Assembly (NCBI GenBank): GCA_031422555.1
Contig: JANPLZ010000004.1
Span: forward strand, 1 to 16,190
Direction of reading: 5' to 3'
DNA: 16,190 nt
Source of the DNA: JANNAT01 sp031422555
Lineage (GTDB): Bacteria > Pseudomonadota > Alphaproteobacteria > Rhodobacterales > Rhodobacteraceae
Positions 1 through 7,088 of the stretch are shown one piece after another. The first letter of the stretch is position 1, and each line of letters opens with the position of its first letter. The notes below the pieces were generated by a model. That model did no database searches. It was not told the DNA's origin and saw only the letters and a program-made list of their open reading frames with translations. The translations under genes were made by a program, and so were the position numbers.

Positions 1-9
1 ACGCCGGGC

Positions 10-92
10 GGTGTCTGATCCTACATGGCTGATCCTACATGGCTGATCCGCCAAGCCTGATCCGCCAAGCCTGACCCCCTCTCCCAGACACC
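10..92. repeat. 14-bp tandem repeat array framed by an 8-bp inverted repeat
   Basis: Four tandem 14-bp units are visible. CTGATCCTACATGG occurs twice (15-28, 29-42), then CTGATCCGCCAAGC occurs twice (43-56, 57-70), and a degenerate start of a further unit follows at 71. The two unit types share the first seven bases. The array is enclosed by GGTGTCTG (10-17) and its exact reverse complement CAGACACC (85-92). No coding sequence is apparent here. It could be a slipped-strand duplication, a tail of a larger intergenic repeat, or a binding region upstream of the TerB-like gene. Its role is unknown. Confidence 0.8.
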
Positions 93-228
93 AACCGGTC
101 CGCGCCCCTGCCCAAAAACTGCAGCGGCATTTCCGGCGCGCGCCGGGCGGTTGTCATGCCCCGAAAACCGACCCGCAATGTCGCCGCCGGGTCTTGGCGC
201 GCGCCCGCAACGCCCCTATGTTCGGCCC

Positions 229-666
229 ATGATTGCAGATCTGTTGACCCGGCTTTTCGCCCCCGCCCCACAGCCTTTGGCCGCGCCTGACGCGCATCTT
301 GCGCTTGCCGCCCTGATGGTGCGCATCGCGCGCAGTGACGGGCTTTATGCTGCCGAGGAAGTCGAACGCATCGACCGGGTGTTGATGCAGCGGCATGGGC
401 TGAACGCCTTTGGCGCCATGCAACTGCGCGCCGATGCCGAAGATCTTGAAACCAAGGCCCCCGATACGGTGCGCTTTACCAAGGCGTTGAAGGCCGCCGT
501 GCCGTTGGAGGATCGCGCTGGCCTTGTGCAGGCTTTGTGGTCGGTGGCGCTGGCCGATGGTATTCGGGATGCCGGCGAAGATCAGATGTTGCGGCTGTTG
601 GCCAATCTGTTGGGGCTTTCGGATGTGCAATCGGGTCTGGCGCGCCAACAGGCAGAAAACGAATGA
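229..666 (+). CDS. TerB-like (tellurite resistance protein B family) protein
   Basis: A 145-residue, all-helical-looking protein. Two TerB-type half motifs can be seen: residues 28-54 (ALMVRIARSDG followed by E44) and residues 103-131 (LWSVALADGIRDAGED, D110/E117). Acidic clusters of this kind bind divalent metal in TerB relatives. There is no signal peptide and no membrane segment, so it should be cytosolic. I chose the ATG at 229 because the protein then begins with a short leader typical of small TerB-domain proteins; a further upstream ATG at 151 would add a low-complexity, proline- and arginine-rich stretch. The stop codon overlaps the start of the next gene (ATGA at 663-666), so the two are translationally coupled. 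TerB-domain proteins are often linked to envelope stress, metal stress or phage defence, but the function of this one is not established. Confidence 0.75.
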   Translation: MIADLLTRLFAPAPQPLAAPDAHLALAALMVRIARSDGLYAAEEVERIDRVLMQRHGLNAFGAMQLRADAEDLETKAPDTVRFTKALKAAVPLEDRAGLVQALWSVALADGIRDAGEDQMLRLLANLLGLSDVQSGLARQQAENE

Positions 667-1439
667 TCGCCTCGCTGGCGATGTACGATTTTGTTCCGGC
701 CTTGCAGGCGGCAAATGATCGGTTCTGGCAGGGCATCCGCGATGGTTTGCGCGCGGCCGGCATTGCCGCCCCCGAAGAATTGACGCGGGGCGAGGCGGCC
801 TATTGGCCCGCGTGGCAATCCCCCGAACTGGTGCTGTCGCAAACCTGCGGCTATCCCTACCGCGCCCTGCTGTGGGACAAGGTGACCCTGATCGCCACGC
901 CGGACTATGATCTGCCAGACTGTCCCGCGGGGCATTATGTGTCGGTCTATGTCGCGCGCGCCAACGACCCGCGCCGCGATCTGGCGGCGTTTGCCGAGGC
1001 CGATTTCGCCTATAACGAGGCGCTGTCGCAATCAGGCTGGGCGGCGGCGCAAAACCACGCCGCCACTCTGGGCCTGCAGTTTCGCGGCCGGTTGCAAACC
1101 GGTGGCCACCGCGCATCCGCGCTGGCGGTGGCGCAGGGCCGCGCGGATTTTGCAGCGATTGATGCGGTGACATGGGCGCTGTTGCAGCGCCATGATCCCG
1201 GTGTCGCCGCTTTGCGCGAAATTGCGCGCACCGCACCACCAACGCCCGCACTGCCGTTCATTGCCGCCAAAGGTGTGAACCCGACGGTTTATTTCGACGT
1301 GCTGGCATCGGCCATCGCCGCCCTTGCACCGTTTGACCGCGAAACGCTGATGCTGCGCGGCATTGTGGCACTGCCTGCCAGCGCCTATCTTGCGGTGCCA
1401 ACGCCGCACCCTCCGAAGCGGATGGCAGCGGAAATTTGA
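663..1439 (+). CDS. PhnD-like binding-fold protein without a signal peptide
   Basis: A 258-residue protein of the phosphate/phosphite/phosphonate binding-protein (PhnD) superfamily. Family-like segments are TCGYPYR (61-67), a VSVYVAR strand (93-99), the FAYNE hinge motif (115-119) followed by SGWAAAQN (124-131), and TGGHRASALAVAQGRADFAA (146-165), which matches the serine/histidine ligand loop of PhnD proteins. The N-terminus (MIASLAMYDFVPALQ) has no basic n-region or hydrophobic core and leads directly into the first strand, so export is unlikely. It overlaps the TerB-like gene by four bases and has no permease or ATPase of the phosphonate type beside it. It may be an intracellular anion sensor or an orphan binding protein; the ligand is unknown. 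The last bases of the gene form part of the candidate operator at 1433-1447. Confidence 0.75.
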   Translation: MIASLAMYDFVPALQAANDRFWQGIRDGLRAAGIAAPEELTRGEAAYWPAWQSPELVLSQTCGYPYRALLWDKVTLIATPDYDLPDCPAGHYVSVYVARANDPRRDLAAFAEADFAYNEALSQSGWAAAQNHAATLGLQFRGRLQTGGHRASALAVAQGRADFAAIDAVTWALLQRHDPGVAALREIARTAPPTPALPFIAAKGVNPTVYFDVLASAIAALAPFDRETLMLRGIVALPASAYLAVPTPHPPKRMAAEI

Positions 1440-1447
1440 TCACATTG
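1433..1447. promoter_or_regulatory. Candidate operator upstream of the ABC importer
   Basis: AATTTGATCACATTG overlaps the stop codon of the PhnD-like gene. It matches 14 of 15 bases of AATTTGATCAAATTG at 5602-5616, ahead of the glutamine-synthetase-like gene. It lies about 90 bp before the ATPase gene. Occurrence before two functionally linked gene sets suggests a shared regulator; the regulator is not identified. A second cluster of symmetry follows at 1459-1490: TTTGTCACAAA is an 11-bp palindrome (1465-1475), and CGTTTG (1463-1468) faces CAAACG (1484-1489). Confidence 0.45.
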
Positions 1448-1538
1448 TGGCCGTCGTCGTTGCGTTTGTCACAAAACCCGTTGCAAACGACCCCGTTCTG
1501 CGCCCTAACTGGCGTTCATAATTTGGCTAAGGCAACCC

Positions 1539-2333
1539 GTGACCGTATCCGTTGACACGCCCACCGCGCCCACCCCGGTGATTGCCATTCACGATCTGCA
1601 CAAAAGCTATGGCAGCCTTGAGGTGCTGAAAGGCGTCGATCTGACGGCGGCGCGTGGGTCTGTGGTGTCGTTGATCGGATCTTCAGGGTCGGGCAAATCC
1701 ACCTTGCTGCGCTGTTGCAACCTGTTAGAGCACAGCCACGCCGGAGAGATCTTGTTTGAAGGCGAAGCGGTGCGTTGGAAAGGCCATGGCCTTGGCCGCC
1801 ATCCGGCAGACCGTGATCAGGTGACCCGGATGCGCACCAACCTTTCCATGGTGTTTCAGCAGTTTAACCTGTGGGCCCATCTGACCATCCTGCAAAACGT
1901 CATGGAAGCGCCGGTGACCGTGCTGCGGCGCGATCCGCGCGAGGTGGAACAAAAAGCCCGGCATTACCTTGCCAAAGTGGGCATTGCCGAAAAGGCCGAT
2001 GCCTATCCTGCGATGCTGTCGGGGGGGCAGCAGCAACGCGCCGCCATCGCGCGTGCGCTGTGCATGGAGCCGCGCGCGCTGTTGTTTGACGAGCCGACTT
2101 CGGCGCTTGACCCCGAGTTGGAACAAGAAGTTGTGCGGGTGATCAAGGCCTTGGCCGATGAGGGCCGCACGATGATTCTGGTCACCCATGACATGAAACT
2201 GGCCGCCGATGTGTCGGATCACGTGATTTTCCTGCACTTGGGCCGCATCGAAGAACAAGGTCCGCCGGATCAGCTGTTCGGTGCGCCCAAAACCGACCGG
2301 CTGCGCGGCTTTTTGTCGGCAACAGGGGCATAG
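1539..2333 (+). CDS. Polar amino acid-type ABC transporter ATP-binding protein (HisP/GlnQ family)
   Basis: A 264-residue ATPase that should drive the importer encoded by the next four genes. The complete ATP-binding cassette can be read: Walker A GSSGSGKST (47-55), Q-loop at Q107/Q108 (MVFQQFNLW), signature LSGGQ (160-164), Walker B LLFDEP (181-186), D-loop SALD (188-191) and switch His217 (VTHDM). FQQFNLWAHLT and the length are typical of the HisP/GlnQ/OccP group. Translation starts at a GTG (1539), with a weak ribosome site (AAGG at 1529-1532) and no better in-frame start nearby. A short proline- and threonine-rich extension (residues 4-13) precedes the first strand. The start codon of the binding-protein gene follows the stop codon after one base, indicating one transcript. 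Confidence 0.93.
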   Translation: MTVSVDTPTAPTPVIAIHDLHKSYGSLEVLKGVDLTAARGSVVSLIGSSGSGKSTLLRCCNLLEHSHAGEILFEGEAVRWKGHGLGRHPADRDQVTRMRTNLSMVFQQFNLWAHLTILQNVMEAPVTVLRRDPREVEQKARHYLAKVGIAEKADAYPAMLSGGQQQRAAIARALCMEPRALLFDEPTSALDPELEQEVVRVIKALADEGRTMILVTHDMKLAADVSDHVIFLHLGRIEEQGPPDQLFGAPKTDRLRGFLSATGA

Positions 2334-2334
2334 G

Positions 2335-3036
2335 ATGGGGTGCGGGGCGCTGACGGCGGCAATCGCGGCGCTGCATTTGGCTTCGGGCGGCGCGTCTGCG
2401 ACCATCATCGGCACCGAAGTGCCGTTTTATCCCTATACTCAGGTCGATGAGGCAGGCGAAATTACCGGTCTGGACCGCGCCATCGCGGATGAAGTGTGCC
2501 TGCGGGCCAAGTTGAAATGCGACTGGATCGCCACCCAGTTTGATCAACTGATCCCCGGTTTGCATACCGGGGCCTATGACATCATCATCGGCGGCATCGC
2601 CATCACCGATGCGCGCAGGCAACGGGTCGATTTCAGCCTGCCCTATATGCAGTCCGGCAGTTCCAGCAGCTATCTTGGCCGCCCGGGTGCGCCCGCGATT
2701 GACGATGCCACCACCGCGGTGCAATCGGGCACCATTCAGGAACAGCATTTGTCAGACACCGGACGGCGCTATATCGCCCTGCCGAACGAAGCCGCGGTGA
2801 TTGACGCGCTGGTGCAGGGCCGTGCCGATCTGGCCTTGGGCGCGTTCAACAGCGCCACCGCGGATCAGCTGATCACCAAAGACGGCTATGACTTTCTGTA
2901 CAGCGAGGATATTTTTGACGACGGCACCGCAATGGCCGTCTGCAAAGGCAACGCGGTCTTGCTGGAAAAACTTGACGCTGCGTTGCGGGCCATGATTGAC
3001 GATGGCACGCTGGATGAGATTTCTGCCCAATGGTAG
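2335..3036 (+). CDS. Periplasmic amino acid-family binding protein, paralogue 1 (altered ligand site)
   Basis: A 233-residue solute-binding protein of the HisJ/LAO family (Pfam SBP_bac_3 type). An N-terminal signal peptide of about 22 residues ends in ASA|T. The family core is visible: FYPYTQVDEAGEITGLDRAI (31-50), YDIIIGGIAIT (81-91), carboxylate-binding Arg94 and VDFSLPY (98-104). Cys55 and Cys62 match the disulphide-forming pair of HisJ/LAO proteins. The conserved aspartate that normally holds the alpha-amino group is not at its usual place: counting from G162, the position is Ala170, with Asn172 close by. The start at 2335 is chosen for its spacing to the upstream stop codon. An in-frame GTG at 2281 would give a basic n-region (MRPKPT...), so the signal peptide start is uncertain. 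Protein 2 (3079) is its paralogue. Confidence 0.88.
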   Translation: MGCGALTAAIAALHLASGGASATIIGTEVPFYPYTQVDEAGEITGLDRAIADEVCLRAKLKCDWIATQFDQLIPGLHTGAYDIIIGGIAITDARRQRVDFSLPYMQSGSSSSYLGRPGAPAIDDATTAVQSGTIQEQHLSDTGRRYIALPNEAAVIDALVQGRADLALGAFNSATADQLITKDGYDFLYSEDIFDDGTAMAVCKGNAVLLEKLDAALRAMIDDGTLDEISAQW

Positions 3037-3078
3037 AAGTGGTTACCTGAAAAACAAAAAATCTCTGGGAGTTAACAC

Positions 3079-3801
3079 ATGAAAAAACTGCTGCTTGCCA
3101 CCACGATGATCGCCCTGACCGCTGGCTTTGCCAGTGCCGAAGTGGTGCGTCTGGCCACCGAAGGCGCCTATCCGCCCTTCAACCTGATCGACGACAAAGG
3201 CGAAGTCGGCGGGTTCGAACGTGAATTTGGCGACGAGGTTTGCAAACGCGCCGCCCTTGAATGCACCTGGTCGACCAACGAATGGGACAGCATCATCCCC
3301 AACCTGCAATCGGGCAATTACGACGTGATCATCGCGGGCATGTCGATCACCGATGAGCGCAAGCAAGTCATTGACTTCACGCAAAACTACTACCCGCCAG
3401 AGCCATCGGCCTATGTGGCCGCCACCGCGGATGCCGATATCATGGCGGGCGTGGTTTCGGCGCAGGTGTCGACCATTCAGTCGGGCTATATCGCCACCAC
3501 CAAGGCCACCTTGCTGGAATTCCCGACCCCCGATGAAACCGTCGCCGCGGTGCGCAATGGCGAGGCTGTGGCAGTTTTTGCTGACAAAGCCTATCTGCGC
3601 CCCTTGGTCGAGGAATCCGCAGGTGCTTTGGTGTTCGTCGGTGAAGACGTTGCCATTGGCGGCGGTGTTGGTTTGGGGCTGCGCCAATCCGATCAGGAAC
3701 TAAAGGCCAAGATGGACGCGGCCATCACGTCGATGAAGGCGGATGGCAGCCTGAATGCGATGATCGAGAAGTATTTTGGCCCTGAAGGATCAAAGTTCTG
3801 A
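3079..3801 (+). CDS. Periplasmic amino acid-family binding protein, paralogue 2
   Basis: A 240-residue solute-binding protein with a clear Sec signal peptide (MKK, hydrophobic core, cleavage about A20|E21). A good ribosome site (GGGAG, 3067-3071) fixes the start. Family landmarks are ATEGAYPPFN (26-35), GGFEREFGDEVC (44-55), YDVIIAGMSITDER (81-94) with the carboxylate-binding Arg94, and Asp169 in VFADKAYL, the residue that contacts the ligand alpha-amino group. Cys55/Cys62 match the HisJ/LAO disulphide. It should therefore bind an alpha-amino acid or a derivative that keeps both groups, such as arginine, ornithine, lysine or an opine; the exact ligand cannot be read. It is spaced 42 bp from paralogue 1. 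The following 84-bp gap has a CCCCA/TGGGG hairpin (3831-3846), which may favour accumulation of the binding-protein mRNA over the permease mRNA. Confidence 0.92.
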   Translation: MKKLLLATTMIALTAGFASAEVVRLATEGAYPPFNLIDDKGEVGGFEREFGDEVCKRAALECTWSTNEWDSIIPNLQSGNYDVIIAGMSITDERKQVIDFTQNYYPPEPSAYVAATADADIMAGVVSAQVSTIQSGYIATTKATLLEFPTPDETVAAVRNGEAVAVFADKAYLRPLVEESAGALVFVGEDVAIGGGVGLGLRQSDQELKAKMDAAITSMKADGSLNAMIEKYFGPEGSKF

Positions 3802-3830
3802 TCACCCGCTGTTGAATATCTGCCTCCTGG

Positions 3831-3846
3831 CCCCAACGGGCTGGGG
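3831..3846 (+). other. Intercistronic hairpin between binding protein and permease genes
   Basis: CCCCA (3831-3835) pairs with TGGGG (3842-3846) around a six-base loop. No T-run follows, so it is not a standard terminator. Its place between a highly expressed binding-protein gene and the permease genes fits an mRNA-stabilising or partial-termination element. It is short, so chance occurrence is possible. Confidence 0.35.
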
Positions 3847-3885
3847 GGCGTCCTTGTTGATGGCCCCGCGAAGGATGTCTGCCCG

Positions 3886-4767
3886 ATGTTTGACGTCTGC
3901 GTCGATCCAAAGTCGTTGGAAGGCCTGATCTGGGGGCTTTGCTATCTGACATCTGGTAAACACCTTGATTTCTATATGTCTTTTGTCACCGTGCTGGCCT
4001 TGCTGACGGTAACGGCACCGGCGGCGATGGCGATGGGGTTTGGCGGCGCGATGGCGTCGCGGTCGGGGTTTGCCCCGCTGCGGCTGCTTGGTCGCGCCTA
4101 TACCGCCACGGTGCGCGGCGTGCCGGACATCGTGTATTTTCTGTTTTTTGTCATTGCTTTGGATCAGGGAATCGAATGGCTTAGCCACCAGTATCATTGC
4201 CCCGACTGGACCGATCCCATTCGCAACGGCTTTGAATTCCGGGTTTGCCCGGCGGCCAAAGTTCCCTTGGCCACGGCTTCGCCGTTTGCCAATCAGCTTT
4301 ACGGTTTCTTTCTGGCGGTGGTGACCTTTGCCATTGTGTTCGGGGCCTTTGCGGCCAACGTGATTTACGGGGCCATGCAGGCGGTGCCGCGCGCGCAACT
4401 GGAAACCGCCGAGGCCTATGGCATGTCACCGCGTCAGGTTTTTCGCCGCATTCTGGTGCCGCAGATGTGGACCTATGCGCTGCCCGGGCTGGCCAATCTG
4501 TGGATGGTGCTGATCAAGGCCACGCCCTTGCTGTTTTTGTTGGGGGTCAAGGACATCGTTTATTTTGCCCGCGAATTGGGCGGCACCAAGACCCAAGCCT
4601 ATGCCTTTCCGCACCCAGACTGGCGGCTTTACTATTTTCTGGGGCTGTTGATGTTTTATCTGGTGATGACCAAGCTGTCGGAAGGCGTGTTCGCCCGGTT
4701 GAATGCGCGGTTATCGCGCGGTCAGGCCACCGCCGCAGGCGACGCCGCCCGCCGGGCCGCGCTATGA
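3886..4767 (+). CDS. Polar amino acid-type ABC transporter permease (HisQ-like)
   Basis: A 293-residue inner membrane permease, longer than the usual 230-240 of the family. Hydrophobic segments lie at about 31-57, 80-95, 139-162, 197-221 and 248-263. The cytoplasmic EAA loop that docks to the ATPase is at about 164-194, with the core AEAYGMSPRQVFRRIL. The extra length comes partly from a hydrophilic insertion at about 96-133 that carries two cysteines (C105, C121) and probably faces the periplasm. Related permeases of the arginine/ornithine/octopine kind pair as HisQ-HisM heterodimers, and the partner gene overlaps this stop by four bases (4764-4767). AAGGA at 3871-3875 is a plausible ribosome site. 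A cysteine pair in such a loop could form a disulphide, which is inference. Confidence 0.9.
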   Translation: MFDVCVDPKSLEGLIWGLCYLTSGKHLDFYMSFVTVLALLTVTAPAAMAMGFGGAMASRSGFAPLRLLGRAYTATVRGVPDIVYFLFFVIALDQGIEWLSHQYHCPDWTDPIRNGFEFRVCPAAKVPLATASPFANQLYGFFLAVVTFAIVFGAFAANVIYGAMQAVPRAQLETAEAYGMSPRQVFRRILVPQMWTYALPGLANLWMVLIKATPLLFLLGVKDIVYFARELGGTKTQAYAFPHPDWRLYYFLGLLMFYLVMTKLSEGVFARLNARLSRGQATAAGDAARRAAL

Positions 4768-5594
4768 CGACGTGCTGGCAAACCATCGGCGACTATGGCC
4801 TGCGATCTTTGGGCTTTGGGGAACGGCTGTTGCCGAAAACCGATTTCACCTTGTGCCAGCAGTTCACCCTGATCGGATCGGGCCTGATCTGGAACATCTA
4901 TTTCGCCGTCTTGGCGCTGGCATTCGGGTTCTTTTTTGCAAATGCGCTGGCGTTGGCCCGCGCCGCACACACCCCATACTTACGCAAACCGGCGGAATGG
5001 TTCATTTTTGTCTTTCGCGGATCGCCGTTGTTCATCCAGTTTTTTCTGGCCTACGAATTGCTGGTTTTGCTGCCGCGCACCGGGTTTGACCTGTTTGGAA
5101 TGACGGTGCAAACCTCTTGGCTGACCAAGGCATGGGCCGGGGCGCTGATTGTGTTGTTTTTGAACACCGCCGCCTATTCTGCTGAAATATTCTACGGGGC
5201 GTTGCAGGCCATTCCGCGTGGCGATCTGGAGGCTGCCGATGCCTACGGTCTGACCGGGTGGAAAAAGTTTACGCGTATTCAATGGCCTACCATGCTTCGA
5301 CTGGCATGGCCCAGCTATACCAACGAGGCGATATTTTTGCTACAATCCACCACGCTGGTGTATTTTTCCGGCTTTCCAGCGGCGCAGCAAAAGGGCGATG
5401 CGCTGTATTATGCCAACTATTTTGCCGATAAAACCTTTAACCCGTTCATCCCTTATCCGATTGTGGCCTTGTATTTTGTAATCCTGACCTTGATCGTGAT
5501 CTGGGGCTTTGGCGCGGTGAACCGCCGTCTGAACCGGCATTTGCCGCAAGATCAGCGCCCCAGAATTCGCTTGCGTCCACAACTGATCAGGTAG
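4764..5594 (+). CDS. Polar amino acid-type ABC transporter permease (HisM-like)
   Basis: A 276-residue permease, partner of the HisQ-like protein. Family marks are FRGSPLFIQFF (84-94), the EAA loop AIPRGDLEAADAYGLTGWKK (149-168), and several hydrophobic helices (about 40-68, 78-104, 124-147, 186-203 and 231-251). The start at 4764 overlaps the previous stop in ATGA, so translational coupling is expected; the frame is open further upstream, but that stretch is the shadow of the preceding gene. The stop is followed by a small hairpin (CAGGT 5588-5592 with ACCTG 5597-5601) and then the palindromic operator candidate at 5602. This is the last gene of the importer; a separate transcription unit probably starts after it. 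Confidence 0.92.
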   Translation: MTTCWQTIGDYGLRSLGFGERLLPKTDFTLCQQFTLIGSGLIWNIYFAVLALAFGFFFANALALARAAHTPYLRKPAEWFIFVFRGSPLFIQFFLAYELLVLLPRTGFDLFGMTVQTSWLTKAWAGALIVLFLNTAAYSAEIFYGALQAIPRGDLEAADAYGLTGWKKFTRIQWPTMLRLAWPSYTNEAIFLLQSTTLVYFSGFPAAQQKGDALYYANYFADKTFNPFIPYPIVALYFVILTLIVIWGFGAVNRRLNRHLPQDQRPRIRLRPQLIR

Positions 5595-5601
5595 TAACCT
5601 G

Positions 5602-5615
5602 AATTTGATCAAATT
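5602..5615. promoter_or_regulatory. Perfect 14-bp palindrome, candidate operator of the enzyme genes
   Basis: AATTTGATCAAATT reads the same on both strands. It sits in the 145-bp gap between the importer and the first glutamine-synthetase-like gene, and a 14/15 match occurs before the importer ATPase (1433-1447). A dimeric transcription factor could bind here. It lacks the four-base spacer of an FNR site, and I cannot name the regulator. A purine-rich stretch (GGAAAAAAAGGATAGGAT, 5647-5664) lies downstream. No convincing -35/-10 pair was found. Confidence 0.5.
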
Positions 5616-5739
5616 GCGTAGGCGCTACAAGGGCGGCTGCCGGGGTCGGAAAAAAAGGATAGGATCAAGGGCATGATCCAACCTCGTCTGCCGGGCCTTG
5701 CGCCAAGTGCGGGCGGGATCATGCCTTTCCTGATGTGAA

Positions 5740-7080
5740 ATGATGAAAGACTGGCTGAGAAAGCATCCCGACGTGCGCACAATTCGTGTCGCTGCGGCGG
5801 ATTTGAACGGACAAGCGCGCGGCAAACGTGTGCCCGCCCGGTTCGCCGATAACGTGGTGAAAAACGGCACAAGGTTTCCGTTTTCGGTGTTGAACCTTGA
5901 TATCTGGGGCGAAGATATTGACGATAGCCCCTTGGTGTTTGAACAAGGCGACCAAGACGGCGTTCTGAAACCCACCGAGCGCGGCTTTATGCCGATGCCG
6001 TGGCTGGAGGCCCCCACCGCCTTGCTGCCGATCTGGATGTTTCGCGAAAACGGCACGCCTTATGAAGGCGATCCGCGCCATGCGCTGCGCGCGGTGGTTG
6101 ACCGCTTCAAAGCTCGCGGCCTGACACCGGTTTGCGCGATGGAGCTGGAGTTTTTCCTGATCGACGACAGTGGCAAAACCATGCAGGTTCCTGCCTCGCC
6201 CCGGTCTGGCAAACGGCGCAAGGCGGCGGAAACCCTGTCGATCCGCGCGCTGGACGCATTCGATACCTTCTTTACCGATCTTTACGATGCCTGCGAGGCG
6301 ATGGATATCCCCGCAGATACCACCACTTCGGAAACCGGTCTGGGCCAGTTTGAAGTGAACCTGATGCACTGCGACGACGCTTTGCGCGCCGCCGATGATG
6401 CGTGGTTTTTCAAGATGTTGGTCAAGGGTCTGGCGCGGCGGCACGGCTTTGCGGCGTCGTTCATGGCCAAGCCTTATCCGGAATATTCCGGGTCTGGCCT
6501 GCACACGCATTTTTCGGTGATCGACACCGAAGGGCGCAATGTGTTCGACAGCGGCGGCCCCAAAGGCACCGCGATGATGCGGCACGCGGTGGCGGGCTGT
6601 TTGAACGCCATGCATGACACGGCACTGATTTTTGCCCCCCACCAGAACAGCTATGAACGGCTGGTGCCGGGCAAACACGCGCCGACGGCGGTGGCTTGGG
6701 GCTATGAAAACCGCACCGCGGCCATTCGTATTCCGGCGGGCAATCCATCGGCGCGGCGCATCGAACACCGGGTTGCGGGGGGCGATGTGAACCCCTACCT
6801 GATGTTGGCGGCGATCTTGGGCGCGGCGTTGGACGGCATCGAAAACCCGGCAGAGCCATCGTCGCCGATCATCGGCAACGCCTATGCTGTCGATGGTCTG
6901 CCGCAAATTCCCGACACTTGGGAAGCCGCGATTGACGCGATGGAGCAAAGCGAGATCGTGCCGCGCTTTATCCATCCCGAACTGATCAAGAATCTGATTT
7001 CGACCAAACGTCAGGAACTGCATTACATCGGCGAATTGACCGATGCCGAACGGGTCGAATTGTATCTCGACACGGTATAA
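5740..7080 (+). CDS. Glutamine synthetase family ligase (gamma-glutamylamine synthetase-like), paralogue 1
   Basis: A 446-residue enzyme of the GS type I fold that should join glutamate to an amine with ATP. The N-terminal beta-grasp motif AAADLNGQARGKRVP (18-32) is typical of the PuuA/PauA group. Catalytic-domain residues are visible: E135 and E137 (MELEFFLID), E198 and E205 (SETGLGQFEVNL), H255/H257 (GSGLHTHFSV), R307, R325, R330 (YENRTAAIRIPAG) and E342 (IEHRVAGGDVNPYL). It lacks the adenylylation tyrosine loop context of housekeeping GlnA, so it is unlikely to be the nitrogen-assimilating enzyme. An in-frame stop at 5731-5733 limits the start to 5740 or 5743; the ribosome site is poor. 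It begins a set of four genes. The amine substrate is unknown. Confidence 0.88.
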   Translation: MMKDWLRKHPDVRTIRVAAADLNGQARGKRVPARFADNVVKNGTRFPFSVLNLDIWGEDIDDSPLVFEQGDQDGVLKPTERGFMPMPWLEAPTALLPIWMFRENGTPYEGDPRHALRAVVDRFKARGLTPVCAMELEFFLIDDSGKTMQVPASPRSGKRRKAAETLSIRALDAFDTFFTDLYDACEAMDIPADTTTSETGLGQFEVNLMHCDDALRAADDAWFFKMLVKGLARRHGFAASFMAKPYPEYSGSGLHTHFSVIDTEGRNVFDSGGPKGTAMMRHAVAGCLNAMHDTALIFAPHQNSYERLVPGKHAPTAVAWGYENRTAAIRIPAGNPSARRIEHRVAGGDVNPYLMLAAILGAALDGIENPAEPSSPIIGNAYAVDGLPQIPDTWEAAIDAMEQSEIVPRFIHPELIKNLISTKRQELHYIGELTDAERVELYLDTV

Positions 7081-7088
7081 CGCCGCCT

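Noticed and set aside
154..1251. Long minus-strand open frame (365 codons) opposite the TerB-like and PhnD-like genes
   Set aside because: Its translation is rich in Arg, Pro and His without any family motif, typical of antisense shadows in GC-rich DNA; the plus-strand frames show recognisable families.
3831..3846. Hairpin after binding protein 2 as an ANTAR target (its six-base loop ACGGGC also has A1 and G4)
   Set aside because: It is a single hairpin with no partner hexaloop nearby and no link to NasT; a loop with A1 and G4 is expected by chance about once in sixteen six-base loops.
5602..5615. FNR/Anr box
   Set aside because: FNR sites read TTGAT-N4-ATCAA; here the half sites meet with no four-base spacer.
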